Assembly (NCBI GenBank): GCA_029953675.1
Contig: JAMWBK010000005.1
Coordinates: 806,001 to 870,000 of the forward strand
DNA length: 64,000 nt
Origin: Rhodosorus marinus
Lineage: Eukaryota; Rhodophyta; Stylonematophyceae; Stylonematales; Stylonemataceae
Reading direction: 5' to 3'
Shown: one piece after another, positions 34,890 through 45,034 of the stretch
Position numbering within the stretch: the first letter of the stretch is position 1
Layout: every line of letters begins with the position of its first letter
The notes under the pieces: generated by a model
What the model was told of the DNA's origin: nothing
The model's database searches: none
Seen by the model: the letters and a program-made list of their open reading frames with translations, nothing else
Program-made: the position numbers and the translations under genes

Positions 34890-35600
34890 ATCTCCTCAGC
34901 CCCCTTGGCCGTACGAGATGGGTTCGTCGTGCCCTCTCTGCTCTCAGACTGAAGACAACGCAGATTTTGGCGCCCACCTGCTCGCTAGTTGCCCGGCGGT
35001 GAAAGGTGCTCGAACCCGCCGCCACACACGGATCTTGAACCTGTTATACCGGGAACTTCGGCCTATAGTCCGGCAAGCCGGTCTGGAAATCGAACGTGAG
35101 AAACCTTTACCCGTCGCGGACTTTCAAAATGATGAACGCCGTGTAGCCGACCTGGTGATCACCTGTGACGACAGCCGCCGTACCACATACGTTGATCTTG
35201 CTGTTCCTAACCCTCAAGCTAGTCGTTATCTCCCGGCTGCGGGGGAGCGCCGTGGATCTGCCGCCGCCAGCATGAGACGCCGCAAAGAGATCAAATACGC
35301 GGGGGCTTTGTCTTCCCCTGGTGTTCGTGCTTCGGCACTAGCACATCGCTTGGTACCCCTGATCATTGAGTGCTTTGGGTTCACGGACTCTGTTGGTTCT
35401 CGCTGGCTTCGGGAGTTGTTCCGCGAACGCCCTGACCGTCTTCAATCGTTGTTTACCCGCTTAAGTTTCCTGCTGTGGCGCATGAATGCCGCTTTGATGT
35501 TGGAGGCGCGAGTACTTCGCCGCGCTTAGTCTTTTTTTCCCCTCGGGGGTTTTTTTTTCAGCCTCCGATTAAACCATTCGTTCGTTCGTATCTCCGCTGT
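34890..35600 (+). mobile_element. LINE family B 3' copy with intact CCHC-REL region
   Basis: The frame 34801-35529 encodes, from about 34905, CPLCSQTEDNADFGAHLLASC (a CX2C-H-C finger), then ERRVADLVITCDDS, TTYVDLAVPNPQ and MRRRKEIKYA, then LVPLIIECFGF. The Asp...Asp...Lys spacing fits the PD-(D/E)XK fold of restriction-like endonucleases found in REL-type LINEs. It ends in a CCCCTCGGGGG hairpin, GATTAAAC and an ATTCGTTCGTTCG tail. This is the best-preserved family B end in the window. Confidence 0.8.
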
Positions 35601-35634
35601 CACCAGCCTGATCACGGCTGCGAGTGATCGTGGA

Positions 35635-36699
35635 GTGCTCCCTCAGCTCACCCAGAAGCTAGGTGGGCTGGAATCGGGATTGCTGGCCAGGTCAAATTCA
35701 AATTCGGACGAGAATTTGAATTGCCCCAGAGTGGCAGGATTGGCTGAAGGCAGTCAACATCAGGTCAATCAACATGAACCTGTCCCGGGACAGGCGAGGG
35801 CTGTTGCTTCTGCGCGGGACAGTACGACGTTGGGGAGCGGCAGGCCGGGCCAAAACGTGCTTCAGCCCTCGGGGACTCGAGGCAATGGTGGTGGTGACTG
35901 TGCGGCAACCGGTGTGGAGGAGACTGCAGCTGTGGACTTCCCTCTCTTGGACCAGCCCTCAGGTGGTCACCAGCTCCCGGCTACTTCGGGGGCACGTGGT
36001 GGCCGCAAAGGGGGCGCTTCGTACGCATCAGTCTTGCGGAAGGGCACCACTGCCACACGTACGGCGGCTATGCTCCGTTTCATACCATCTCGTGAGCCTC
36101 AGGATGGACCTGTGGAGACCACTCTCCAATTTCTGTGGGTGCGAAATGTCCGGCCCCAGACTACACGAGGACAGGTTCCGTCTATGCGAGACTTCCGGGA
36201 CACTTTTGCGGAATCGTTAGGGTGCAGCCGGGGTGATTTCTTCTTCGCAAACTATGAGGGCCGCGATGTGCTGTTTTTGGTCTCCGCAACCGCCGCCAAG
36301 TACCTGGAGGCCTTGCTGGCGAAGCCTACCGAGCAGTGGCCTGAGAGCGCCCGGTGGCTGCGCTGCAACCCGCAGGTGGTTTTGCACTTCGATTTTGACC
36401 GTTTCTCGGGCAATTTCCTGTCTCCGGGAGAAACGGCAGGGCTCTCTGAGCATGAGAGCAGCGTGCAGGCGGCAGCGATCCATTGGCTACGGATTCAGCG
36501 CCTTGAGAGGATCTTGTTGGAGCGGTTCCGGTCGGGCCCTCGTCACCTGCGCATGGCGGTTTCCAGTTTCTTCGATCTGGAGAGGCGACTTGTGCTGACT
36601 TCGCGCTACAAGACAGAGCTGCAGCGGGTGGGGATTTTGGAGGGCTCTGCTTCCAGCACTACTTCCAGCGAGAGTGGTGAGGAAGGGGAGCAGACTTAG
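35635..36699 (+). CDS. LINE family A ORF1 protein
   Basis: Intact 354-codon frame. The first ~140 residues are Gly/Ser/Gln-rich. Residues ~145-330 look folded (LQFLWVRNVRPQTTRGQVPS, GRDVLFLVSATAAKYLEAL, VVLHFDFDRFSGNFLSPGE). The end is Ser/Glu-rich (SSTTSSESGEEGEQT). I see no CCHC knuckle or classical RRM signature. By position it should be the RNA-binding ORF1p that coats the element's transcript, but that is inference from location. ORF2 starts about 185 bases downstream, so the element is two-ORF. Whether the listed ATG is the true start is unknown, because the 5' end of the element is undefined. Confidence 0.6.
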   Translation: MLPQLTQKLGGLESGLLARSNSNSDENLNCPRVAGLAEGSQHQVNQHEPVPGQARAVASARDSTTLGSGRPGQNVLQPSGTRGNGGGDCAATGVEETAAVDFPLLDQPSGGHQLPATSGARGGRKGGASYASVLRKGTTATRTAAMLRFIPSREPQDGPVETTLQFLWVRNVRPQTTRGQVPSMRDFRDTFAESLGCSRGDFFFANYEGRDVLFLVSATAAKYLEALLAKPTEQWPESARWLRCNPQVVLHFDFDRFSGNFLSPGETAGLSEHESSVQAAAIHWLRIQRLERILLERFRSGPRHLRMAVSSFFDLERRLVLTSRYKTELQRVGILEGSASSTTSSESGEEGEQT

Positions 36700-36883
36700 G
36701 GCATGGCGGTGGAGGACGCCCAGGTTACTTTGCTGAAGCCCGCGGGATCCGTTCCGCGAGCCTCGCGGAGTGGTGTTACGACTTTGGTGCGGATAGGAGG
36801 TAAGAGAGCGAGGACCGACTCCCCCGGATCTAAGGGGGAGAAGCACGATTAGCGCTCCAGGCACGGCTGCGAGGTCGCAGCCT

Positions 36884-39800
36884 ATGGATCTACAGTCTTA
36901 TGTCCTGAAGGAGGGCGGAGACTGGGGCATTTGGCGTACGCGTTTTCGGAGTTGGCTCCGGCGGTGGATTTCTTTGGAAGGAGGCTCGCTTCCCCTCCGT
37001 GGGGGCATTCCCCCAGTCGTCCTTCCTCGTGGAGACCTTCTAGTAGCTGGAACCATTCTCGATTTCATCTTCACGAGCCTGGCTCGCAACATTCGGGACA
37101 CAGTCATTTGGGTTTTTCTGGGGGTCATGCCGCGCCTAATTCTGGCCCCCATTCACACATCGGAGCGCACATGGCGAGTACGAGACCGACTGGCCCTGTT
37201 CTTGAAGGGAGACTTCGAAGTACTACAGCGCAGCTATTTGGCGTCGTCAGCACCATCCGCCCGTCGGACTCGGCATGGCACAGTGTCGCCCGTGCCGGCT
37301 CGAGTACAGAAATTGGTAGCAGTGGGCGATTTAAGTCGAGCGGCGCGGGTTTTGGAGGGCCAGGCGCCTGTCCTCCCTACGATGATAGTCTCGCCCAGAC
37401 GGTGTCGTCTTTGTTCCCTGAGTCCGACGTGGATTTGTCCCCTGAATTCGAGGTATTCTTGGACCGTCCGGAGTTGGCCAGGTTTCGCATCGATCTGACG
37501 CTCAGTGAGTCTGACCTGGAGGATTTGCTTCGTACCTCGCGTCGGGGACGCTGTCCCGGACCCTCCGGACTAAGAACAGAGCTATTGCAGGCCCTGAGCC
37601 AGCCTGGCAAGAGCGCGCTTCTGAGGATCCTTAACAAGTTGTTCCAGGGCGTATCGGGTGCGTCTGCGCCATGGGAACATCTCCGGCAGGCACAGCTTTG
37701 CTTGCTCACGAAACCTGACCACCAGCCGGCCCACCCGCGTCTCCGGCCGATCGGGATGGTGGAGAGCCTACGGAAGTTAGCCGGGAGGTGGCTATGCCAG
37801 CGCCTTCGCCAGCGCGTCACAGCTTTTATGGCGCCCTTGCAAGTAGGGGTGGGATTTTCTGGGGGTTGTGAACTCATCACCCATGGGATCGAGCTAGAAC
37901 GCGCCAGTAGGCCGGAGTGGGGAGTCTTGGTGGTTGATTTCCGGAACGCATTCAACAGCGTGTCGCGGACGCATGCGCTAGAGGTGCTCCGACGTGTATT
38001 TCCGGAGGCGTGGCCGTTTCTATCGGGTATTTACGCAGGGGAGAGCCTCCCCTACTTGACAACGGAGGGCACTGTTTTTCAAGCACATACTGGCGTCCAA
38101 CAAGGCGACCCTTGCGGACCTCTTCTTCATGCCTGTGCCCTACAGCTCGTACTTTTACGTCTTTCGACTGAGGTCTCGGATCTTCGAATCTGCGCGTACC
38201 ACGATGACGTAACATTGCTGGGCACCCCTGACACCCTGGCTAGGGGACTGACCGCGATCGAAGCGATTGCACGTCGCGTCGGTTTGACTGTGGAAACAGA
38301 AAAATGTCGCTTTCTCCCCCCGAGGGACGTGTCGCTGAACTCTCTGCCACCCACTCTGCGACTAATCAGCGAACGTGAAGGTTTCGAACACCACGGCGTC
38401 GGATTGGGGACTGACAACTTTGTCCAAGCATCCTGCGAGCGAGTTTTGGCACGGCAGAAGCAACTCACCGACGCCATTGAGCACCTACCCGACAGCATGC
38501 TGCAATCGGCCTGCTTGCTTTCCCGCTTTTGTGCCGGTCCCAGACTCAACTACTGGTTGCGCAGCCTGCCTCCAGCGTGGGGCTCGTGGATCGCGGCTAA
38601 AGCCGACGAAATGACCCTGCAACACTGGGGAACGCTCTTGGATGAGCCCCTCGATCTTGAAGCTGCTCCCGACAGGGACTTTATTCGTGCACAGATCGCT
38701 CTACCGTTGCGATTAGGGGGATTCGGCGTCGCAGACCGTGGGCTGGTATGCTCGCCAGCGGCGGTTGCCTCCTGGGCTACCGCGCTGCGAACGTTGGTGA
38801 CCTTCCAGATGCGAAGTGCCTGCCTCTTGGCTCGAGCTTTGACCAACGAGGATCCAGTGACCCTGCCGTCCCCGCTTTTGACAATTTATGATGGTCTTCA
38901 ACACGCGTTCAGGAGGTGCAACGCCGTGCCGGACGCAAATCGGTCCCGCTTTCGTTCCTGGAGGGAGCTGTTATGGGGACGAGCTGAAGCGATTGAGGAT
39001 TGTCCCCTCGACCGAGTTCTTGCCGATGACGGAGAGGCTAGCCCCGGGTCACCTGTTGCAGACTACCCGGGTTTGAGCCGATTGTGGAGCTCCCGCACTG
39101 ATGTGATTCAACATAGCCTCACCTGGGGCCAACACAGTGCCGCTCACACAGTCATGCTCAATTCTCCTCTCACGCCGCCTACCACTGCCGCTCGTCTCCG
39201 CGGCATGGGAGGCCACCTCTCACTTGTGGTTAACCACTCTACCGTCGTCATTGAGTCATCGTCTCGATGCTTTCCAGTTCCGTTCTGCCGCACGGATCTA
39301 TCTCGGTTTGCCACAGGCTCCGTGGCACTCTAATCGGCCGTCTTTCTGTCAGGGATGTGAGAGCCGGATTGACGCTTGTGGCTACCACTTCCTGGGTTCC
39401 TGCGGACTGTTGCGAGGTCTCCGTACGAGGCGTCACACTCGCCTCAAGTACATCCTCAGCGAATTTTTGACTCGGATAGGGCATACGGTTGAGGTTGAGT
39501 CGGAACTGCCCAGATCAATCTCGGACTCTGCACCGCCCCGTTGTATAGCCGATCTCCTCGTCTCTGACGCTGCTGCCAGACGCTCAACATATGTGGACCT
39601 TGCGATTACCTGCCCAGTGGCCAGCGCCCACCTCACCGCAGCCGCCCGCCGCCGGGGGGCCGCGGCTTCAGCCCTTCGAAGAGTTAAGGAACGACGGTAT
39701 GCTGAGAGCATGGCCAGTCTGCCTTGCGCTGAGGGTCGCTCTCACCGGTTCCAGCCATTCATTGTGGAAAGCTTTGGTCACGTCGATAAGTCGGGTTTAG

Positions 39801-39952
39801 AGTGGTTGCGGAAATGTTTTGCTGAGCATCCTACTGAATATTTGGCGCTCTTGAGGCGTTTAAGTGTCTCCCTTTGGCGATATTCCAGCGACATGCTTTC
39901 CGAGGCGCGCCATCGGCGCCTGGGGTTGCATACTTCCCTCCCTAGTTATTAG
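36884..39952 (+). pseudogene. LINE family A ORF2 (RT + CCHC + REL endonuclease), two frameshifts
   Basis: The frame starting at 36884 runs to a break at about 37375; a second frame carries the RT to about 39210; the first frame then resumes to 39952. The copy at 27.6-30.4 kb reads through the first break, so these are mutations. RT motifs: RPIGMVESLRKLAGRW, motif A VDFRNAFNSVS, motif B GVQQGDPCGPLLHA, motif C AYHDDVTLLG, in which His takes the variable place of the usual F/YADD box. The C-terminal part has CQGCESRIDACGYHFLGSC and a PD-(D/E)XK-like segment (RCIADLLVSD, TYVDLAITCP, RRVKERRYAES) ending in FIVESFGHVDKSG. The product would nick target DNA and reverse-transcribe the RNA by target-primed synthesis. 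No APE endonuclease domain is seen. Confidence 0.85.
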
Positions 39953-40094
39953 TTCATCTTCACGCCTTGCGTAGCGCTTCAGGCTATGCTAGTAAAGTCC
40001 AGTAAAGCCAGTAAAGCCAACCATGCTTTATTGTTGGACGCGCGTCATCAGAGTCTCGTCCCTCGCGTCTCAGCGAAGTTAGGCTCTGGATAAA

Positions 40095-40775
40095 CGGTTG
40101 ATTGATTTACTAACATAGCCTGATTCGCTACGCAAGAGGAAACTAGGTACTAGGGCACTGCAAGCCCAGGCAGCGGTTGCGCGCCTCGGCGAGCACCCCC
40201 AGAGCTCGACACTCAAACGGCGGAGGAGCATCAGATATTCTTCAGGATGTTCCGTGAAACATTTGCGCAGCCACTCCAAGCTTGAACTTTCCAGATGCCC
40301 AAAGCTTTCCAAATTGAAAGGCTGGAACCTGTGAGACTGGCCCTCTTCCCGGGGAAGACTGGCCATGCTCTCAGCGTTCTTTCACGCGGCGAAGTGCAGA
40401 AGCTGCTGCCCCCCTGCGGAGAGCGGCAGAAGCGAGATAGGGTACCGGAACCGGGCAAGTGACAGCGAGGTCCACATATGCTGAGCGTCTGGCGCCTGCG
40501 TCCGATACCCGGAGATCTGCGATGCAATGAGGAAGGGCGGTTGCGAAGGTTGTTCGAGGCAGTGCCGATTCCACCTCGACCGTGTAGCCACCTTTTGTCA
40601 AGTGTTGGCTCAGGATGTATTCAGGCGCGTGTGTATCTTCAGGGGATGACTTCGTAGCAGTCCACACCAGCACAGAAAATGGTACTCACATCCGTCGATA
40701 CGAGTCGCACAGGCTTGCCAGAAGGAGGGGCGAATGGAATGCCAAGGGGCATGTGGCAAACCCAGGTAGATGTTA
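40095..40775 (-). mobile_element. LINE family A fragment, diverged
   Basis: The minus strand encodes EYILSQHLTKGGYTVEVESALP, CIADLRVSDAGARRSAYVDLAVTCP and the C-terminal FNLESFGHLESSSLEWL region in two frames. The 3' hairpin is mutated (AACATAGCCTGATTCGCTACGC on the plus strand). Confidence 0.75.
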
Positions 40776-40784
40776 GGCTCTGAA

Positions 40785-41700
40785 TAAACGGATGAATGAA
40801 TTTGTTTAATCGGAGGCCGAAAAAAAAACCGAGAGGAAAAAAAGACTACTGGCGGCGAAGATCGCGCACCTCCAACATCAAACGTTCATACGCCACAGCG
40901 GGAAACTTAGGCGGGTAAACAACGAGGAGAGGCGGTCAGGGCGTTCACGGAATAACTCCCGAAGCCAATGAGAACCACAGAATCCATAAACCCAAGCGCT
41001 CAATGACCAGAGGTACCAGGCGATGAGCTGAAGCAGAACCGCGAATGGCTTGGCCAGAAAAAAAAACCGCGTATTTCACTTCTTTGTGACGTCTCACAGT
41101 GGCAGGCGGCAACTCCACGGCGCTCTCGCGCAGCCGGCGAATAACGGCTAGCCTGAGGATTAGGAAGAGCAAGATCAAAGTACATCGTTCGGCGGCTACC
41201 GTCACGGTTACCACGAGGTCAGGCACTCGGCATTCGTCGTTTTGGTTGCCTTCGACAGGCTGGGGCTTACCACATTCAATTTCAATTTCGTCTCGCCGTA
41301 CTGCAGGCCATATTTCGCGGTACAACACGTTCAAGACAGGCGTATGTCGGCGGGTTCGGGCGCCTTTCACAGCCGGGCAGCTGGCGAGAAGGTGGGTTTC
41401 TTCGTTCTGAGAGCATAAAGGGCATGGATAACCCACATCGGAAGGCCAAGGCGGCTAATTCAATCCTAGGTACAAGCAGAAGAGAAGCGCGCACTTCAGA
41501 ATACCTGAGCCAAGGCGGGAAAACTTGGAACAGTGGTGAGCCATTGCAAGCTGCGACAGCCCCACAGATTCCGCGGGTGAGCGCGAGCACGAGGACAGGA
41601 GACATTTTGCGCCAGAATTCGGGCGTAAGCAGCACGGTACAAACCCAAGCACATGTGAGGGAAGCAACAACAATGCGAAGAAAAACAGGCATTACCCTAA
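40785..41700 (-). mobile_element. LINE family B fragment
   Basis: The minus strand encodes the CCHC region (CPLCSQNEETHLLASC), ECRVPDLVVTVT, and the C-terminus in shifted frames. It shows the conserved Pro-Asp pair of the endonuclease. The ATTCATTC tail lies near 40790-40812. Confidence 0.75.
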
Positions 41701-41859
41701 AATCCAGTCAAACAAATCCAAAGAATCGGAGAAGCCACAAAAAGCCAAGCTGACCGCAAATGACAAGCGAGAAGGTCAGAGGATTTTGTGCTTACTGATT
41801 TCAACTTGTCTCGTCAACTTCAGCTCACGAGTTCATGACCAAGTCGCCGTTCTATGGGT

Positions 41860-42345
41860 CGAAGTTCGTGGTACAACTCGTTCAGGATCCGCGTATGTCA
41901 GCTGTAGGTCCGAGTGCCTTTCACTGTCGGGCAGTTGGCGATCAGGTAGGCTCCAAAATCCGCCGTGTCTTCGTTATGAGAGCATGCAGGGCAGGGCGAA
42001 CCCGGCTCGGGAGGCCAGGGCGGCTGATGCAATCCTAGTTACAAGCGCAGAGAAGTGGTGGTTGTGGTTTTCAGGGTGGTTTTACGCGCACTTCGAAATT
42101 CGTGAGCGTGAGGGGCGGAAAATCTGGAACTGTTGTTGGTAATTGAAGCCGAGGTAACACCGCAGACTCCGCAGGGGAGCACAGTCATGCGGAAAGGAGA
42201 CAACTTGCGAAAGAAGCTGACCATAGGCAGCGCGGCGCAAGTCCCAATGAACGGTGTTTTCGGGTGTTTTCGAGGAATGCATGAACTGGTTTAACCGGAG
42301 ACTGAAATAAAAACCCAGAGGAAAAAACGACTATGCACGGCAAAG
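41860..42345 (-). mobile_element. LINE family B fragments, one with a GTGGTTTT insertion
   Basis: 41860-42275 carries the family B finger region with 29 extra bases (42056-42084) relative to the copy at 41.4 kb. 42275-42350 is a separate 3' scrap (tail, CCGGAGACTG, CCCAGAGG), and its 5' end meets the U2-like sequence at GATCGC. Confidence 0.65.
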
Positions 42346-42553
42346 ATCGCTCGTCTTCTCGGCCTTTTGGCTAAGATCAAGTGTAGTATCTGCTCTTTCA
42401 AGTGTAACAACGTCATGCATCTAAATTTTAGATGCTTTTGTTACAAATACTAACTTTCCTGGTGGGGTTTATGTTTGTTTAGGGGCTTGCCACGCCCGTA
42501 ATACTAACTTTCCTGGTGGGGTTTATGTTTGTTTAGGGGCTTGCCACGCCCGT
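42346..42553 (+). ncRNA. U2 snRNA-like gene or pseudogene with duplicated 3' part
   Basis: Bases 42346-42392 match the highly conserved U2 5' region: ATCGC, CTTCTCGGCC, TTTTGGCTAAGATCAAG and TGTAGTATCTG, which includes the GTAGTA that pairs with intron branch sites. Two nested stems follow: TGTAACAA (42403-42410) with TTGTTACA, and GCATCTAAA with TTTAGATGC, as expected for the stem II region. After that come two exact tandem copies of 54 bases (42446-42499 and 42500-42553), each containing TACTAAC, CTTTCCTGG and a GGGC-GCCC mini-hairpin. A clear Sm site is not obvious. The duplicated 3' part, the LINE context and the abrupt 5' junction argue for a pseudogene or a damaged locus, but the core is intact. 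Spliceosomal introns in neighbouring genes show that the cell needs U2. Confidence 0.75.
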
Positions 42554-42639
42554 TTACCGCGCTTTGCTCAGATTTTGATCGCATTCTGTTTGGGAGCACC
42601 GCTTTTACTCCCCTCCTCGTGACTCCCTGCAATGCTCGT

Positions 42640-43600
42640 TGTTGTTTTATCGATATTGTTGCAATCAGCGGGTCATCTATTGGTTCCGCTCGCTCCCGAC
42701 TCACTGGGGCCGGTGGCTGGCAGCCCGTGCCAACGACAAGAGCTTTGGTGAGCTGGGATATTTCTTAGATGAGGAGCCGGGTCATCTTCCGCGCCCCACC
42801 TGTAATGTCGGTCGCGCCAAATTGGGCCTCCCCCTACATCTGGGCGGTCTGGGCCTCTGTAACCGAGCTGCTATCCAACAACGGCCGTGCTCGGGTCTTG
42901 GGGCACCGCCTTCCCGACATTGGGTGCGTTGGGCGTGTCAAGTTTCCGAAATCTGGAGGCAATCTTTCCAGCGAGTCCGAGATTTGTTTCTCGAGCTCCA
43001 ATCGGCGATGTCATCCTGCACCAGTCTCCTTGCCGACCTACACCTACATCTAGCTGGCGGCTGGCTGGCTGGTGAGCCGCTTTTCGCGTGCTTGTGGCCT
43101 CGCGACCCGAGCATCTGCTGGTCCTGTACCTTCCGCGCTTGATCTTGTGGTGGCTGAGGAAACAGAGGCCCCTCGAGATCCTCCTGATGATGGACCGGGC
43201 TCTGGCTTGAAGTCGCGTCAGCGCACGCACGGATAGTTTGCAAAACACCCTATGTTGGGACTTGCACCTACGGCCGACTTCTCGCACAGATGGTCTCATG
43301 TTCCCGAGACCGCGCCCACCTGCGTAGTCTTGGGGAATGTATTAGCTCCTAGTGGTTCATGATCCCGCTTTTCCGCCACTCGCACTCACAGATTTCGAAG
43401 TGCGCACTTCCGTACGCTTATACATCGGATTGCATCAGCCGCCCTGGCCGTCCGAGATGGGGTCGCCGTACCCTCTATGCCCTCAGAGCGAAGACACCGC
43501 GGATTTTAGAGCCCATCTGCTCGCCAGCTGCCCCACTGTGAAGGCGCTCGAACCAGCCGACTTACGAATGAATTTGTTTATTCGGAGACTGTAAGAGAAA
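42640..43600 (+). mobile_element. LINE family B fragments (thumb and finger regions)
   Basis: Encodes YWFRSLPTHWGRWLAARAND, LGLPLHLGGLGLCNRA and, from about 43390, YIGLHQPPWPSEMGSPYPLC with the CX2C-H-C finger. Frames shift and there is an internal gap (about 43140-43340). The order matches the region between RT and REL. Confidence 0.7.
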
Positions 43601-44250
43601 ACCCCGAGGGGAAAACAAAGACTATGCGCGGGGAAGATCTCGCGTCTCAAATATTAAAGCAGCGTTCGTACGCCACAGCAAGAAACTTGAAGGGGTAATA
43701 ACGAGGAGGGACGGTCAGGGCGTTCGCGGAACACTTCGTGGTCACCTGTGATGATAGCCACGGTACGATGTACGTTGATCTTGCTGTTGCCAATCTTCAG
43801 GCTAGTCGTTGTTTGCCGGTTGCGGGAAAGCGCCGTGATTTTCCCGCTGCCAGTATGAGACGCCGCAAAGATTTGGAAGATGCGGGGGTTTTGTCTTCCC
43901 CAGATTTTCGTGTTTCGGCTCTAGCTCATCAACTGGTACCTCGGCATTGAGTGCTTTGGTTTATGGATTCCATTGGTTCTCGTTGGCTACGGGAATTGTT
44001 CCGCGAACGCCGTAACCGTAAGCTTTACCGTCTCTCCTCGCTCTTTACCCGTTTAAGTTTCTTGGTGTGGCGTATGAACGCTGCATTGACCTTGGAGGCG
44101 CACGATTTTCGAGGTGCACGACTTTCGAGGCGCCATAGTGCTTTCCCCCTCCGGAGTTTTTTCCTTCAGTCTCTCATTAAAGAAATTCATTTCAATTCAA
44201 GCAACTAAAAATATATTCAATTCAAGCAACTAAAAATATATTCAATTCAA
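43560..44250. mobile_element. LINE family B pieces in opposite directions
   Basis: 43560-43737 is a 3' end on the minus strand, with ATTCATT tail at its left. 43738-44180 on the plus strand encodes the REL region (TCDDSHGTMYVDLAVANLQ, SMRRRKDLEDAG) and a 3' tail with repeated ATTCAATTCAAGCAACTAAAAATAT units to about 44250. Confidence 0.7.
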
Positions 44251-44554
44251 GCAAACAAATTCATTCAATTATAGCAAATTGTGGACAACTCAATAAGCCA
44301 ATATTCATTCAAAAACTGAATACCGCGATTGTTAAGAATTATAAGCCAAATTGTGAGCTACAATTTAATATATTTTAGTAGATATTTTTTTTAGTTTGTA
44401 TTCGATTGATTTTGTTTTAACCGCTCTCCACCCTCCCACCCCCCCCCCTGGCGGGCCCCGCGGAGAAGTACTGTCTTGAAGAAAATGGAGGAGAGGGGGG
44501 GGAGGGCGGTGGGCGAATATTCCCCACAGATGCCAATGAGCATTTTTTTATGAG

Positions 44555-44920
44555 ACTGGACTTTGGACTTTACTAGCATAGCCTGAAGCGCTACGCAAGG
44601 CGTGAAGATGAACTAATAACTAGGGAGGGAAGTATGCAACCCCAGGCGCCGATGGCGCACCTCGGAAAGCATGTCGCTGGAATATCGCCAAAGGGAGACA
44701 CTTAAACTGGACTTTTTTTAACGCCTCAAGAGCGCCAAATATTCAGTAGGATGCTCAGCAAAACATTTCCGCAACCACTCTAAACCCGACTTATCGACGT
44801 GACCAAAGCTTTCCACAATGAATGGCTGGAACCGGTGAGAGCGACCCTCAGCGCAAGGCAGACTGGCCATGCTCTCAGCATACCGTCGTTCCTTGTGGCG
44901 ATCCCGCCACAAGGAACGAC
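44555..44920 (-). mobile_element. LINE family A fragment with snap-back 5' end and internal micro-insertion
   Basis: Nearly identical to the 39.6-40.0 kb copy in reverse. 44708-44722 is extra (TGGACTTTTTTTAAC). At its truncated 5' end 44885-44900 and 44905-44920 form a perfect 16-bp inverted repeat around ATCC. The tail is short (AGTAAAGTCCAAAGTCCAGTCTCAT in reverse). Confidence 0.8.
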
Positions 44921-45034
44921 GCATTCGTTTGGTTGTTCATATTGGTAGTGGTGGTTTTACTCGCAAAACTCGTTTGGTAGTTTTGGCGGGTTGTTTTGGT
45001 TGCACGTTGGTGGTTTTTTTACTGCTGGTCATGG

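Larger units (their letters stand above)
35601..40030 (+). mobile_element. LINE family A, nearly full-length copy
   Basis: Contains ORF1 (35635-36699), ORF2 (36884-39952 with two frame changes), then the 3' hairpin and tail units (GTAAAGTCCAGTAAAGCCAGTAAAGCC). The 5' limit is set only by the end of the family B copy at about 35600. Length is about 4.4 kb. Confidence 0.85.

Noticed and set aside
42481-42553. TACTAAC in the 54-bp repeat as an intron branch site
   Set aside because: No flanking exon or matching donor/acceptor pair; the location fits the U2 3' domain better.
42285-42553. LINE-U2 chimera made by template switching during reverse transcription
   Set aside because: Template switching would place U2 and the LINE 3' part in the same orientation; here they are opposite.
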